Below are positions 12,506-21,921 of a DNA stretch of 64,000 bases, one piece after another. The DNA comes from Klebsiella spallanzanii (lineage in GTDB: Bacteria; Pseudomonadota; Gammaproteobacteria; Enterobacterales; Enterobacteriaceae). Both the position numbers and the translations under genes were made by a program. The stretch is from NCBI RefSeq assembly GCF_902158555.1, contig NZ_CABGGS010000005.1, positions 1-64,000 on the forward strand, read 5' to 3'. The first letter of the stretch is position 1. Every line of letters begins with the position of its first letter. The notes under the pieces were generated by a model. It was not told where the DNA came from. It worked only from the letters and a program-made list of their open reading frames with translations, and did no database searches.

Positions 12506-13879
12506 ATGAGTTCTGTAATTGAAGATACCCAGTCTTCCGGGTCAACATCATTGCCTTTACTACAGCGTATCAGCTACGGTTCTTTAGATGTGGCAGGAAA
12601 TCTGCTGTACTGTTTTGGTTCGACGTACATATTATATTTCTATACCGACGTTGCGGGGATCAGCCTTGCGGTAGCAGGCGTCATCCTGCTACTGGCACGT
12701 ATTGTCGACGGCATCGACGCCCCTATCTGGGGGATTATCATCGATAAAACGCGTTCCCGTTACGGGAAATGCCGCCCGTGGTTCCTGTGGCTGCCGCTAC
12801 CTTTCGGCGTATTCAGCGCACTGTCATTTTGGTCCCCCGATATCAGCATGACGGGAAAAGCCATCTATGCGGCAATATCCTACATGATAGCCAGTATTTT
12901 ATTTACCGGTCTCAATACACCGCTTAGTGCGATATTACCGTTAATGACCTTATCCCCCAAAGAGCGTCTGGTATTAAACTCATGGAGAATGACCGGAGGG
13001 CAAATTGGGGTTCTGTTAATGAATGCCACCGCGCTGCCGTTAGTGGCTTTTTTAGGTAAAGGAGATGACCACGCAGGGTTTATTTATACGGCAATTTTAT
13101 TCGCCGTTATATCCTGCTCGCTCACTCTTTTCGCCTTTAAAAATATTCGCGAAATGGATGCAGATAAAATACAGCAAGAACCCAAATTGCCGATGAAAAA
13201 GAGCTTCGCGGCGATGAAAGGCAACTGGCCGTGGATACTGATGGTGCTGGCAAACCTGATCTTCTGGATTGCGTTACAGCAGCGCTCCACAACCATTGTC
13301 TACTATTTAACCTATAACCTCGAGCGTAAAGATCTGGTTCCGCTGATTAACAGCCTGGCGACCATTCAGATCCTGTTCATCATCGCTATCCCCTTCTTCA
13401 GCAAATATCTCTCCAAAACCTGGATTTGGATTAGCGGCCTGCTGGTCGCCACGCTGGGCGGCATCCTGATGTGGATGGCAGCGGATAACATTCCTTTACT
13501 CATTGCCGCCTGGGTACTCGGCAATATCGGTAGCGGTATCGCCTGCTCGATGCCGTTCGCCATGCTCGGCTTTGCCGTTGACTTTGGCGCATGGAAAACG
13601 GGCATTAAAGCAACCGGTATTCTGATCGCCTTCGGCAGCACCTTCTGTATCAAGATGGGCAGCGGTATTGGTACCGCCTTCGCCGCCTGGATAATGAACA
13701 GCTTCGGCTATGTGCCTAACCATGCCCAAAGCGCTGCCGGACTGGAAGGGATAACCTGGGCCTTCATCTGGGCGCCCGCTCTGCTCTTTGCACTCGCCGC
13801 GATCCCGCTGCTTTTCTTCCGTAAATATGAAGCCATGGAAGACAAGGTTCGCCACGATCTGGAAACCATCAACCACTAA
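12506..13879 (+). CDS. GPH-family sugar:cation symporter (YicJ/MelB-like)
   Basis: A 457-residue inner-membrane carrier of the glycoside-pentoside-hexuronide:cation symporter family. It has about 12 hydrophobic segments; the conserved features are YGSLDVAGNLLYCFGS at the start, ARIVDGIDAPIWGIIIDKTRS (the cation-site aspartates of the MelB family), and WGNIGSGIACSMPFAML-like sequence late in the protein. A GH31 glycosidase follows 38 bases later, so the pair should import and split an alpha-linked glycoside. The E. coli yicJ-yicI pair for alpha-xylosides is the closest model; the substrate here is unknown. Confidence 0.85.
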   Translation: MSSVIEDTQSSGSTSLPLLQRISYGSLDVAGNLLYCFGSTYILYFYTDVAGISLAVAGVILLLARIVDGIDAPIWGIIIDKTRSRYGKCRPWFLWLPLPFGVFSALSFWSPDISMTGKAIYAAISYMIASILFTGLNTPLSAILPLMTLSPKERLVLNSWRMTGGQIGVLLMNATALPLVAFLGKGDDHAGFIYTAILFAVISCSLTLFAFKNIREMDADKIQQEPKLPMKKSFAAMKGNWPWILMVLANLIFWIALQQRSTTIVYYLTYNLERKDLVPLINSLATIQILFIIAIPFFSKYLSKTWIWISGLLVATLGGILMWMAADNIPLLIAAWVLGNIGSGIACSMPFAMLGFAVDFGAWKTGIKATGILIAFGSTFCIKMGSGIGTAFAAWIMNSFGYVPNHAQSAAGLEGITWAFIWAPALLFALAAIPLLFFRKYEAMEDKVRHDLETINH

Positions 13880-13917
13880 CGCTCTACCTTCACCACCTGA
13901 ATATGGGAGGAACCACC

Positions 13918-15957
13918 ATGCCATTTTTGCAACAAGACCCGCGTCGTCTGGTCTGGCAGCAAAACGATCGCTATTTATGGATAGAACCCTGGGGTGAGAA
14001 CAGCCTGCGCGTACGCAGCGGCCGTCATCTACCGGTTATGAGAAATGAGGACTGGGCGCTGACGGAGCCGGTCGCAGAAAGCGCCTGCCACATTGTTTAT
14101 GACCAAAAACAGGCCACGCTGACTAACGGCAAGATTATCGCAATTGTTAATCAGCAGGGACAAATCGCTTTTTATCGTCATCCGCATAAGTGTTTGCTCC
14201 AGGAGTTCTGGCGTTTGCGTGGGGAGATTGGCGAGGATGAATCATCCCATGGCCAGTACGTCAGCGCGCTTAATCTTGAAGGCCGTGAATTCCGCCCGAT
14301 TCAGGGAGGGAAATACGCAATCAAAGCCCGCTTCGAGGCCGCTGAGGGCGAAAAAATCTACGGTATGGGCCAATATCAGCAGGCTAATCTGGATCTTAAA
14401 GGATGCGTGCTTGAGCTGGCCCAGCGCAACTCTCAGGCCTCAGTGCCGTTTATGATCTCCAGCCTCGGCTACGGCTTTTTGTGGAACAACCCTGCCGTTG
14501 GTCGCGCGACGTTCGCGCATAACGTCACCGAATGGGAAGCCCATGTCAGCGAACAGCTGGACTACTGGATCACCGCAGCAGATACCCCAGCTGAAATCAG
14601 TCAGGCGTATGCGCTCGCCACCGGTACGCCGCCGATGATGCCGGATTACGCCATGGGCTTCTGGCAATGCAAGTTACGCTATCGTACGCAAGAAGAGCTG
14701 TTAGAGGTCGCCCGCGAGTATAAGCAGCGCAACCTGCCCATCTCGGTGATCGTCATTGACTTCTTCCACTGGCCGAATCAGGGCGACTGGATGTTCGACC
14801 CGCGCGATTGGCCCGATCCTGATGCGATGATTGCCGAGCTGAAATCATTGGGTATCGAGCTGATGGTGTCCGTCTGGCCGACGGTGGATAACCGCACCGA
14901 GAGTTATCGGGAGATGCGCGAAAACGGCTGGCTGGTGCAAACGGAACGCGGATTGCCGATTAATATGGATTTCCTCGGTAATACCACCTTCTTTGATGCC
15001 ACCCATCCAGGCGCCCGCGACTACGTCTGGGGCAAAGCTAAACGCAACTATTACGATAAAGGCGTGAAGCTCTTCTGGTTGGACGAAGCCGAGCCGGAAT
15101 TCAGCGTTTACGACTACGACAACTATCGTTACCACGCCGGGCCGGTGCTGGAAGTCGGCAATATCTACCCGCGAATGTACGCTAAGACCTTCTTTGACGG
15201 TATGAAAGCGGATGGTGAGGATCAGGTTATCAACCTGCTGCGCTGCGCCTGGGCGGGCAGCCAACGCTACGGCGCGCTGGTTTGGTCAGGCGATATTCAC
15301 TCTTCGTTTCGCTCGCTGCGCAATCAGTTTGCCGCCGGGCTGAATATGGGGATCGCGGGGATCCCATGGTGGACGACGGATATTGGCGGTTTTCACGGCG
15401 GCAATATTCACGATCCGCGTTTCCATGAGCTACTGATCCGCTGGTTCCAGTGGGGCGTATTTAGCCCGGTGATGCGTCTGCACGGTAACCGCGATCCGCA
15501 AATTCTTCCAGAGCAGCCGTACCGTGACGGTATTGCCCAGTGCCCCACAGGCGCGCCGAATGAAGTCTGGAGCTACGGCGAAGACGTGTGCGACGTATTG
15601 ACGGGCTGCCTGATGCTACGCGAGAAGCTCAAGCCCTATATCAAAGCGCTGATGGCGGAAACCCATAAACGCAATACGCCGGTGATGCGCACCCTGTTTT
15701 TTGAATTCCCCGAGCAGGCAGCAAGCTGGGAGGTCGCCGACCAGTACTGTTTCGGCCCCGACCTGCTGGTTGCGCCCGTAATGCATGAAGGTATGCGCGA
15801 GCGCGACGTCTGGCTGCCGGAAGGCGAAAAATGGACCGATCTGGCGACCGGCGAAAGCTATCAAGGAGGCCAGACGCTGCGCTATGCCGCGCCGCTGAAT
15901 AGAATTCCGGTATTTATTCGCGAAAGCGGGCAGTACCGGAATTTATTGAATCTGTAG
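13918..15957 (+). CDS. GH31 alpha-glycosidase
   Basis: A 679-residue glycoside hydrolase of family 31 (alpha-glucosidase / alpha-xylosidase group). Order: N-terminal beta-sandwich, then a TIM barrel starting near FWQCKLRYRTQEEL. The nucleophile aspartate is in LFWLDEAEPE, the acid/base aspartate in LVWSGDIHSSF, and a conserved loop reads HGNRDPQILPEQPY. The barrel is followed by a beta domain with FGPDLLVAPVM. No signal peptide, so it acts in the cytoplasm on sugar brought in by the symporter before it. ATG 13918 is chosen over 13903 because GGGAGGA lies in between. Confidence 0.87.
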   Translation: MPFLQQDPRRLVWQQNDRYLWIEPWGENSLRVRSGRHLPVMRNEDWALTEPVAESACHIVYDQKQATLTNGKIIAIVNQQGQIAFYRHPHKCLLQEFWRLRGEIGEDESSHGQYVSALNLEGREFRPIQGGKYAIKARFEAAEGEKIYGMGQYQQANLDLKGCVLELAQRNSQASVPFMISSLGYGFLWNNPAVGRATFAHNVTEWEAHVSEQLDYWITAADTPAEISQAYALATGTPPMMPDYAMGFWQCKLRYRTQEELLEVAREYKQRNLPISVIVIDFFHWPNQGDWMFDPRDWPDPDAMIAELKSLGIELMVSVWPTVDNRTESYREMRENGWLVQTERGLPINMDFLGNTTFFDATHPGARDYVWGKAKRNYYDKGVKLFWLDEAEPEFSVYDYDNYRYHAGPVLEVGNIYPRMYAKTFFDGMKADGEDQVINLLRCAWAGSQRYGALVWSGDIHSSFRSLRNQFAAGLNMGIAGIPWWTTDIGGFHGGNIHDPRFHELLIRWFQWGVFSPVMRLHGNRDPQILPEQPYRDGIAQCPTGAPNEVWSYGEDVCDVLTGCLMLREKLKPYIKALMAETHKRNTPVMRTLFFEFPEQAASWEVADQYCFGPDLLVAPVMHEGMRERDVWLPEGEKWTDLATGESYQGGQTLRYAAPLNRIPVFIRESGQYRNLLNL

Positions 15958-15965
15958 TCTTGTTC

Positions 15966-15991
15966 CGGCTGCGGCATTTCCGCCGCAGCCG
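15966..15991. terminator. Strong hairpin between GH31 gene and nhaR
   Basis: CGGCTGCGGC and GCCGCAGCCG form a perfect 10-bp stem with a 6-base loop between two convergent genes. There is no clear U-tract on either side, so it may serve as a 3' end stabiliser or a weak two-way terminator. Confidence 0.55.
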
Positions 15992-16006
15992 AAAATCAGC
16001 CGCGAC

Positions 16007-16906
16007 TTATGCCTGCGGCGGTGTGAAAAGCGCCGAATAGTCACGATTGCAAATACGCTGTACCGCCGGATGCTGGATCATGCGTTCGGCAAAGATAGCG
16101 TGATACTCTTCCATGACGTTATCCATCCGCCCGATCTCGACTATCGTCTCATCATTATAGAAGTCATGCGCATACAGCGTTGGCGCGACAAATATCGCGT
16201 TGTGCGCCGCGCCAAAGGCTTTCATCAACGCCGCATCATCAAACTCGCCCAGAATTTCCACCTGCAAACCCTGCGAGTTAAACCAGTTGAGCAGTTTGCG
16301 CCCTAACATGGAACGGCGGCCGGGGATCAGCAAACGTCGCTCTTCGAGGCAGGCCGGGAACGGCTTTTGCGGCGGCGGATTCATACACCAGAAGCTCACG
16401 CTGCATTCACCGATTTTCACTGAAAACAGCCCCTCCTGCTGGGTTGAGTCGATAGGGCAATCGGAGATAATCATATCGAGCTTGTGCTGGCTTAGCTGTT
16501 CCAGCAGCATTTCGTGAGTCGATTCAAAACAGCGTAAATGGATCTGTTCGTTATCGACGACAGCGGCATCCAGTACGCCGCTGACCAGCCTTTTCGACAG
16601 CGCGTCCGCAACGCCGACATCAAACAGCAGGTTAGACTCTTTGCGATAGTTAACGATATCCAGCATTTCCTGGCTCAGCGTAAACATGCGATCCGCATAG
16701 CGGAACACCAGTTCTCCTAATTCGCTGGGCTCCAGCCCTCTTCCTTTACGCTTAAATAACTTCCCCTGTAGACGTTCTTCCAGCGCCTTAATTTGTCCGG
16801 TAATGGTTTGCGGCGTCAGGAACAACGCTTCCGCCGCGCCAACCACGGAGCCTTCTTTGTAGACATGCCAGAAGTAGTACAGATGGTTGTAGTTGATATG
16901 CGACAT
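16007..16906 (-). CDS. nhaR: Transcriptional activator NhaR
   Basis: A LysR-type activator of nhaA that responds to intracellular Na+, and in E. coli also activates pga biofilm genes. The helix-turn-helix is [20 protein letters not shown] with [13 protein letters not shown] following. ATG 16906 with GGGAGAG upstream gives 299 residues, near the E. coli 301. It is the second gene after nhaA, with a 52-base gap. Confidence 0.95.
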   Translation of the reverse strand: MSHINYNHLYYFWHVYKEGSVVGAAEALFLTPQTITGQIKALEERLQGKLFKRKGRGLEPSELGELVFRYADRMFTLSQEMLDIVNYRKESNLLFDVGVADALSKRLVSGVLDAAVVDNEQIHLRCFESTHEMLLEQLSQHKLDMIISDCPIDSTQQEGLFSVKIGECSVSFWCMNPPPQKPFPACLEERRLLIPGRRSMLGRKLLNWFNSQGLQVEILGEFDDAALMKAFGAAHNAIFVAPTLYAHDFYNDETIVEIGRMDNVMEEYHAIFAERMIQHPAVQRICNRDYSALFTPPQA

Positions 16907-16958
16907 GCTTCTCTCCCTGATAATGTCCAGGAGAGCCATAGCGGCTCTCCATGAGATG

Positions 16959-18134
16959 TTAAGCCGCGTAGCCCGAATCCGTTACGCGCTTACGCAATAT
17001 GATGTATCCCGTGACTGCCGATAATATCGATCCAATCAGGATGCCAAGCTTAGCCCAGTTGATCAATCCGGGGTCAACGCTGCCGAATGCCAGGGTGGCA
17101 ATAAAAATCGACATTGTGAAGCCAATCCCACACAGAATGCCGACGGCCATAATCTGCTTACAGGTGGTCCCCTCCGGCAGAGAAGCCCATTTCAGCTTCA
17201 GCGCCAGCCAGCAGAATGCGCTAATCCCCAGCGGTTTACCAATAAACAGCCCAGCAATAATACCTAACGGTAGCAGCGAGGTCAGCCCTTCAACCGTGAC
17301 GCCTTGCAGAGAAACCCCCGCATTGGCAAAGGCAAAGAGCGGCAGGATCATAAATGCCACCCACGGATGCAGTGCGTGCTCAAGCTGCTTCGCCGGTGAT
17401 TTGCCGTCCTGCTCTTTTAGCGGGATCATAAAGCCCACGATAACGCCAGCAAGCGTCGCGTGAACTCCCGATTTCAGTACCGCGGTCCAGAGCACGGCGC
17501 CGACCAGAATATAGATACCGGTGCGCCTGACACCGCTCAGATTTAACACCGCCAGTACGGCGATAGCCCCGGCAGCAACAATCAGTGACACAACGGAAAG
17601 ATCGTGTGTGTAGAACAGAGCAATGATGATAATTGCCCCCAGGTCATCAATGATAGCCAGCGCCATCAGGAAAATCTTCAGCGCGGCGGGAACACGGTTA
17701 CCCAACAGCGCCAGCACGCCCAGCGCGAAGGCGATGTCGGTCGCCGCCGGAATCGCCCAACCCTCTCTGGCAATCGGATCCTGGCCGTTAAACGCCAGGT
17801 AGACCAGCGCCGGAACCACCATGCCGCCCAATGCCGCCACAACGGGAAATACGGCCTGACGACGGCTGGCTAGCGCTCCCTGATTCATTTCCCGCTTCAC
17901 TTCCAGACCAATCAACAGGAAGAACACCGCCATCAGCGCATCGTTAATCCACAACAACATGTTCTTGTTGATCTCTAATGCGCCCACGCGCAGCTGAACC
18001 GGCATTTCCAGAAAAGAGTGATAAAAAGCGCTGGTCGCGCCGATATTCGCCAATAACATCGCCAGCACAGCGGCAAAAATTAAGATAATGCCCCCGGAAG
18101 CATCGCTATGAAAAAAACGCTGCAGATGTTTCAC
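16959..18134 (-). CDS. nhaA: Na+/H+ antiporter NhaA
   Basis: Electrogenic inner-membrane antiporter exchanging two H+ for one Na+ at alkaline pH and high salt. About 12 membrane segments; the two ion-binding aspartates are in [11 protein letters not shown], and [12 protein letters not shown] lies at the end. The start is a GTG at 18134 (GTG AAA CAT), preceded by AAGGTGAG, giving 391 residues beginning with [15 protein letters not shown]. coli nhaA also uses GTG. The longer frame upstream is not used. Confidence 0.96.
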   Translation of the reverse strand: MKHLQRFFHSDASGGIILIFAAVLAMLLANIGATSAFYHSFLEMPVQLRVGALEINKNMLLWINDALMAVFFLLIGLEVKREMNQGALASRRQAVFPVVAALGGMVVPALVYLAFNGQDPIAREGWAIPAATDIAFALGVLALLGNRVPAALKIFLMALAIIDDLGAIIIIALFYTHDLSVVSLIVAAGAIAVLAVLNLSGVRRTGIYILVGAVLWTAVLKSGVHATLAGVIVGFMIPLKEQDGKSPAKQLEHALHPWVAFMILPLFAFANAGVSLQGVTVEGLTSLLPLGIIAGLFIGKPLGISAFCWLALKLKWASLPEGTTCKQIMAVGILCGIGFTMSIFIATLAFGSVDPGLINWAKLGILIGSILSAVTGYIILRKRVTDSGYAA

Positions 18135-18302
18135 TTTTACTCTCACCTTGTCGGCAAATAACTCGATAAAAGTATAATACAGGCGGCAAAACATCGAAAA
18201 AACAAGTTTTAAATTGCATTAATGATCGGTTTTTACGAATTAAATGCATTAAATAATTGATAACATCAATGTCATGGGAGTGTCAGGGTCACAGAGAAAA
18301 GT

Positions 18303-19562
18303 TTAAAAGTGGCTGCGATTATTGTATTCATACTTCAAGTGATTCAGCACAGCAGTCACATTCGCTGGCGACATCCGATTCAGATAAGCCAGAAAAGGGT
18401 GTTGAAAAACATACTGTATAAATCCACTCGCGCTGCGTAAGGTCGCATGCCGTAACATGCTGGTTTTCTTAGTTCCAGTCAGGTTGCATACGGCCATTGC
18501 GTAATCCCTGGTGGAGAAGGTTCGCCAGATGTTGTTACGAATCCCGCCGCTGTAAAACAGACGTGGAGGCATATCTCTTTGCGGAGGAGTCGAGCCCCGT
18601 TCTCTGACAAATGAAATATGGCAGCGCCCCTGCTGGACATCGAGTAGATTCGCCATCATGCAGCCGCCAAGAATGAAACACTCATGATCGAGGTAATGCT
18701 GTACGTTAAGAGAGCGTTCGTCAGTTAACATCCTCACCAGTTCAAAGTGCCGGTAGGCGGGTAAAACGGGTTTAACCAACATTCCTCGTTCATGCTGATG
18801 CAGCGCCGCCGGGCCGTAATCAATATCGAACAGCGCTGCGCGCCGTCGCATAGTGAGTATTTCTTTGCGCTGAACAAGATGCGTGAGGGTCCCTGGAGGT
18901 AATCGTTCTTCATATTGCGATTGATACTGATACTCCGCTTCAACTGGCTGTGAGGTATAGTTCGTCGAAATAGCGATAACTTTTCCGCTCCCTTCCTCTG
19001 CGGTCACCAGTACATATAGACGGTTTTCTCCGCCATTAAAACCGACGCTGAATGCCCGAGTGCTAAGGGCAATATCAAATGCCGGGAATGAAAAATCACG
19101 TTCTGCCAGGCCAGCCCGATAAGATAAATTTCTCAGTTCACGACTTAACGTGGTGTTATCGATCGCCAACAGAGTACGAATTTCATTGAGCGAACTTTCG
19201 TCTTTGATTAAAGCCGCAAGATGTTCTTGCCGGGAAGTGACTTTAGCGTTGTTGGGTATGATAAATGTCTTTTTGCAGTCACGACACGACATTCGGCGCT
19301 CACCCTGTGCGGAATAGCCGTAGCGTTTAAGGGAAAAACCACCGCACCCAGGACACTGCTTAATCAATCCTTTCCATCCAAGGTTTACCGTATGACGAAA
19401 AGCATTAAGCGATTTACCCGAGATAAGCGGAAAAAGGAAACCGCACTCCCGACACAATATATTATTCCCCTGGCAAACATAATCAGGGCTATTAAGTACA
19501 CCAAGATTTTTACACCCCGGAGTTTTACAACTATTAACATTAACATCGTTAAACATATTCAC
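18303..19562 (-). CDS. Zinc-ribbon, transposase-like protein of unknown function
   Basis: A 419-residue protein that I can only describe by architecture. Residues ~12-45 hold a first zinc ribbon (CKTPGC ... CRECG). Residues ~90-120 hold a second one (CPGCGGFSLKRYGY ... CRDCKKTF) that closely resembles the InsA zinc ribbon of IS1. Then comes an HTH-like helix pair (NEIRTLLAIDNTTLSREL) and a C-terminal ~270-residue domain with no motif I can name. No inverted repeats or second frame bracket it, and the frame is intact, so it looks like a resident gene rather than a live insertion sequence. It may be a domesticated transposase or a DNA-binding regulator. Confidence 0.65.
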   Translation of the reverse strand: MNMFNDVNVNSCKTPGCKNLGVLNSPDYVCQGNNILCRECGFLFPLISGKSLNAFRHTVNLGWKGLIKQCPGCGGFSLKRYGYSAQGERRMSCRDCKKTFIIPNNAKVTSRQEHLAALIKDESSLNEIRTLLAIDNTTLSRELRNLSYRAGLAERDFSFPAFDIALSTRAFSVGFNGGENRLYVLVTAEEGSGKVIAISTNYTSQPVEAEYQYQSQYEERLPPGTLTHLVQRKEILTMRRRAALFDIDYGPAALHQHERGMLVKPVLPAYRHFELVRMLTDERSLNVQHYLDHECFILGGCMMANLLDVQQGRCHISFVRERGSTPPQRDMPPRLFYSGGIRNNIWRTFSTRDYAMAVCNLTGTKKTSMLRHATLRSASGFIQYVFQHPFLAYLNRMSPANVTAVLNHLKYEYNNRSHF

Positions 19563-19673
19563 TCCCTGCGAATATTTACATCAGGTCACCATGATTTTGT
19601 TACTGTTACCTGTTAGACGTAAAACACGCACTCACCATGGCGCAAATGCGTATAACCAACGATTCGGTTAACT

Positions 19674-19769
19674 TAGAGCCTATCCCACCAGGCGTTATTG
19701 GCGCAGCCAGTTCGAGTACTGCCCAGGTCCAAAATGGCAAGTGAAATAGTCCTAATGGGATAGACTCTT
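19674..19769. repeat. 96-bp element bounded by inverted repeats
   Basis: GAGCCTATCCCA at 19676-19687 and TGGGATAGACTC at 19756-19767 are inverted copies with one mismatch, with about 68 bases between them. The element is non-coding and sits between the zinc-ribbon gene and the sulfatase. Size and ends suggest a MITE-like or small structured-RNA repeat. Whether other copies exist cannot be seen here. Confidence 0.55.
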
Positions 19770-19802
19770 ATTCTCCTGTTCATCCGAATAATCATTCACA
19801 AA

Positions 19803-19840
19803 TAAAAATACCTGACTCAGCGCCAAGACGCTGAATCAGG
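19803..19840 (-). terminator. Terminator downstream of the sulfatase
   Basis: On the minus strand, CCTGATTCAGCG and CGCTGAGTCAGG form a 12-bp stem with one G-T or mismatch position and a 6-base loop, followed by TATTTTTATTT. It lies about 48 bases after the sulfatase stop. Confidence 0.8.
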
Positions 19841-19887
19841 TGGGCAATGCCCTAAGTGGCATACTATGATTTTATTATTATATTCGC

Positions 19888-21381
19888 TTATCCCCAGGTG
19901 ACGGGCGTAGGTTTATCACCTCGAGCTTTCATTAATGAGTCATTATCAATATCGTTCTTATATTTCAGAAATTCAGCATAGATTCGCTTCTCAACTTCAG
20001 GCTGTTTGCCCATTTGATTTAGCGTTTCTGCACGATCCTGCTTCAGATTATAAAGATATTTAGCCTTACCTTCACGGTCAATAATCATTTTCCAGTCGCC
20101 ATCGCGAATCGCCCACTCGTCCGTGGGATCATCCTGAAACGGCATATCAATACCAAAAATTAACGGCTTCTCACGCTTAAGTTCTTTCTTTTCCAGCACC
20201 GGAACCAGGGACTGGCCGTCATAAGCACGATCCGTCGGTAAAGAAAAATGCATCATTTGTGCCAGCGTAGGTACCCAGTCCAGACCCGTTACTGGCGTTT
20301 CTGATACCATCCCCTGTGGAATGTGCTTACCGTATTTGATAATCGCCGGAACGCGAATCCCGCCCTCCCAAAGATTATCTTTACGTCCACGCAAGCCGTC
20401 GGTTTCACCAGCAAGGTTCAGTTCATAAACTTTCCGTGCTTCGCGAGTGACCGGACCATTATCACTGGTAAAAATTACGATCGTATTCTCTTCTTCACCC
20501 ATCGCTTTAATTTTATCGAGGACCTTACCTACCTGAGCATCCATGTAGCTAATATTGGCATAATATTCACCTGCACCGCGCCAGGGTTTATCTGCCCAAT
20601 CTCCGTAGAACAAATCAGGGTGCTGCTTCGCATAAGCGCTGATATAGGGCGAGTACATATCAAGATACTGCTTCGGCGAAGCCAGCGGGCTGTGTACTTC
20701 GGTAAACGCGACATAGAGAAAGAAAGGCTTTTCATCTTTCTTATTATCCAGCCAGTTCACCACTTCCGAACTCACCAGCTCACCGCTGAAGGTATTTGCC
20801 CGACCGATAGGTTTTTCGTTACGCGTAAAACCGGTGGGATAGACCATACCGTAGCGAGGTCGCTCTTTTGCGCTATCCAGAGTCGAATCAGTAACGAAAC
20901 CCGCGGTATTCACCAGCCTGTAGTCAAACCCCATATCCTTAGCCTGCGGCTGATCGGTACGATCGCCGCCAGCATTAAGATGCAGTTTGCCCATAATCGC
21001 GGTATCGTAACCTTCCTGCTTCAGCAAATTAGCAATCGTCAGCTCATTACGACCTAAAGCAACATCTTTACCATCCGGGATCCACGATCTTATACCTGTG
21101 CGAAACGGCATTCGTCCGGTCAATAACCCCGCGCGTGAAGGCGAACATAACGGCGCCGGGGCGTAATAATCCGTAAACCTCACCCCTTCCTGAGCTAATC
21201 TGTCGATATTTGGAGTTTTGACAATTTGATGGCCATAGGCCGAAAGATCCCCGTAACCTAAATCATCTGCCAGAATAATCACTAAATTAGGCTGTTTTTC
21301 TGTCGCCGCCTGTACCGTTGATAATGTACTTCCGGCACATAGCGCAAGCCCAATCATGCTGGCTACTATTTTTCTGTTCAT
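19888..21381 (-). CDS. Periplasmic cysteine-type sulfatase (arylsulfatase family)
   Basis: A 497-residue sulfatase that would remove sulfate esters in the periplasm. The signal peptide ends near STVQAATEK. Metal-site residues appear in ILADDLGYGDLS, the formylglycine signature is CSPSRAGLLTGR (Cys is the residue to be oxidised), and SDNGP carries later metal ligands. Cysteine-type sulfatases need a separate maturase, and none is encoded in the window. ATG 21381 is chosen over the GTG at 21387 because AAAGGAG at 21387-21393 is correctly spaced only for the ATG. The natural substrate is unknown. Confidence 0.88.
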   Translation of the reverse strand: MNRKIVASMIGLALCAGSTLSTVQAATEKQPNLVIILADDLGYGDLSAYGHQIVKTPNIDRLAQEGVRFTDYYAPAPLCSPSRAGLLTGRMPFRTGIRSWIPDGKDVALGRNELTIANLLKQEGYDTAIMGKLHLNAGGDRTDQPQAKDMGFDYRLVNTAGFVTDSTLDSAKERPRYGMVYPTGFTRNEKPIGRANTFSGELVSSEVVNWLDNKKDEKPFFLYVAFTEVHSPLASPKQYLDMYSPYISAYAKQHPDLFYGDWADKPWRGAGEYYANISYMDAQVGKVLDKIKAMGEEENTIVIFTSDNGPVTREARKVYELNLAGETDGLRGRKDNLWEGGIRVPAIIKYGKHIPQGMVSETPVTGLDWVPTLAQMMHFSLPTDRAYDGQSLVPVLEKKELKREKPLIFGIDMPFQDDPTDEWAIRDGDWKMIIDREGKAKYLYNLKQDRAETLNQMGKQPEVEKRIYAEFLKYKNDIDNDSLMKARGDKPTPVTWG

Positions 21382-21393
21382 TCTCACTCCTTT

Positions 21394-21921
21394 GATTAAT
21401 AAATTATTTCATAACCAGAGAAATTAATTTATCAATACATTAAAATAAAAACCTGAATCAGGCTCACTCAACAATCTATTATCCATATCAATTCTATTGA
21501 TGGGGTGGATATTTTATCCATGCCGTCACGATTTTTACCAGTGTATGGAAAGTCACAGGACTGTCACGTGACCTGAATCCCAAATATCACTGGAACCTTC
21601 TTATTAACTCATTAACATGTCATCGTGTGTTGTTTTGCGAATGCTATCTATCTAAATATACTCACAATGGATTAACCTTAATAAAAAGCGCTTTAAGTTC
21701 AACCATCATAAAATGTTGCAATCACAACACCATGAATAATGAAATAACATAAGGTTACCCGGTCGCAAGCAACATTAAATGACACACCTGGCCAATAACC
21801 TTGTAACCATGTAATTTCTGCGACATCTGTCACCTAAGAATTAGCTTCTTCCCCCATAAACTATGGTTTTAATCGCTATATCTTTTAACGCCTCTACAAT
21901 TAATTATCTCCGGGATGAGTT
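21394..21921. other. Divergent control region, sulfatase / Tsx-like channel
   Basis: 528 AT-rich bases between two divergent genes, with no convincing coding frame. A short palindrome GGATATTTTATCC sits near 21508-21520, and TCACAGGACTGTCACGTGACC near 21553 contains repeated TCAC/GTGA words that could be a regulator site. No promoter could be fixed with confidence. Its length suggests elaborate control of one or both genes. Confidence 0.4.

Noticed and set aside
18303..19562. Live IS1-type insertion sequence
   Set aside because: No paired insA/insB frames, no terminal inverted repeats directly at its ends and no target duplication. Only the zinc-ribbon motif resembles InsA.
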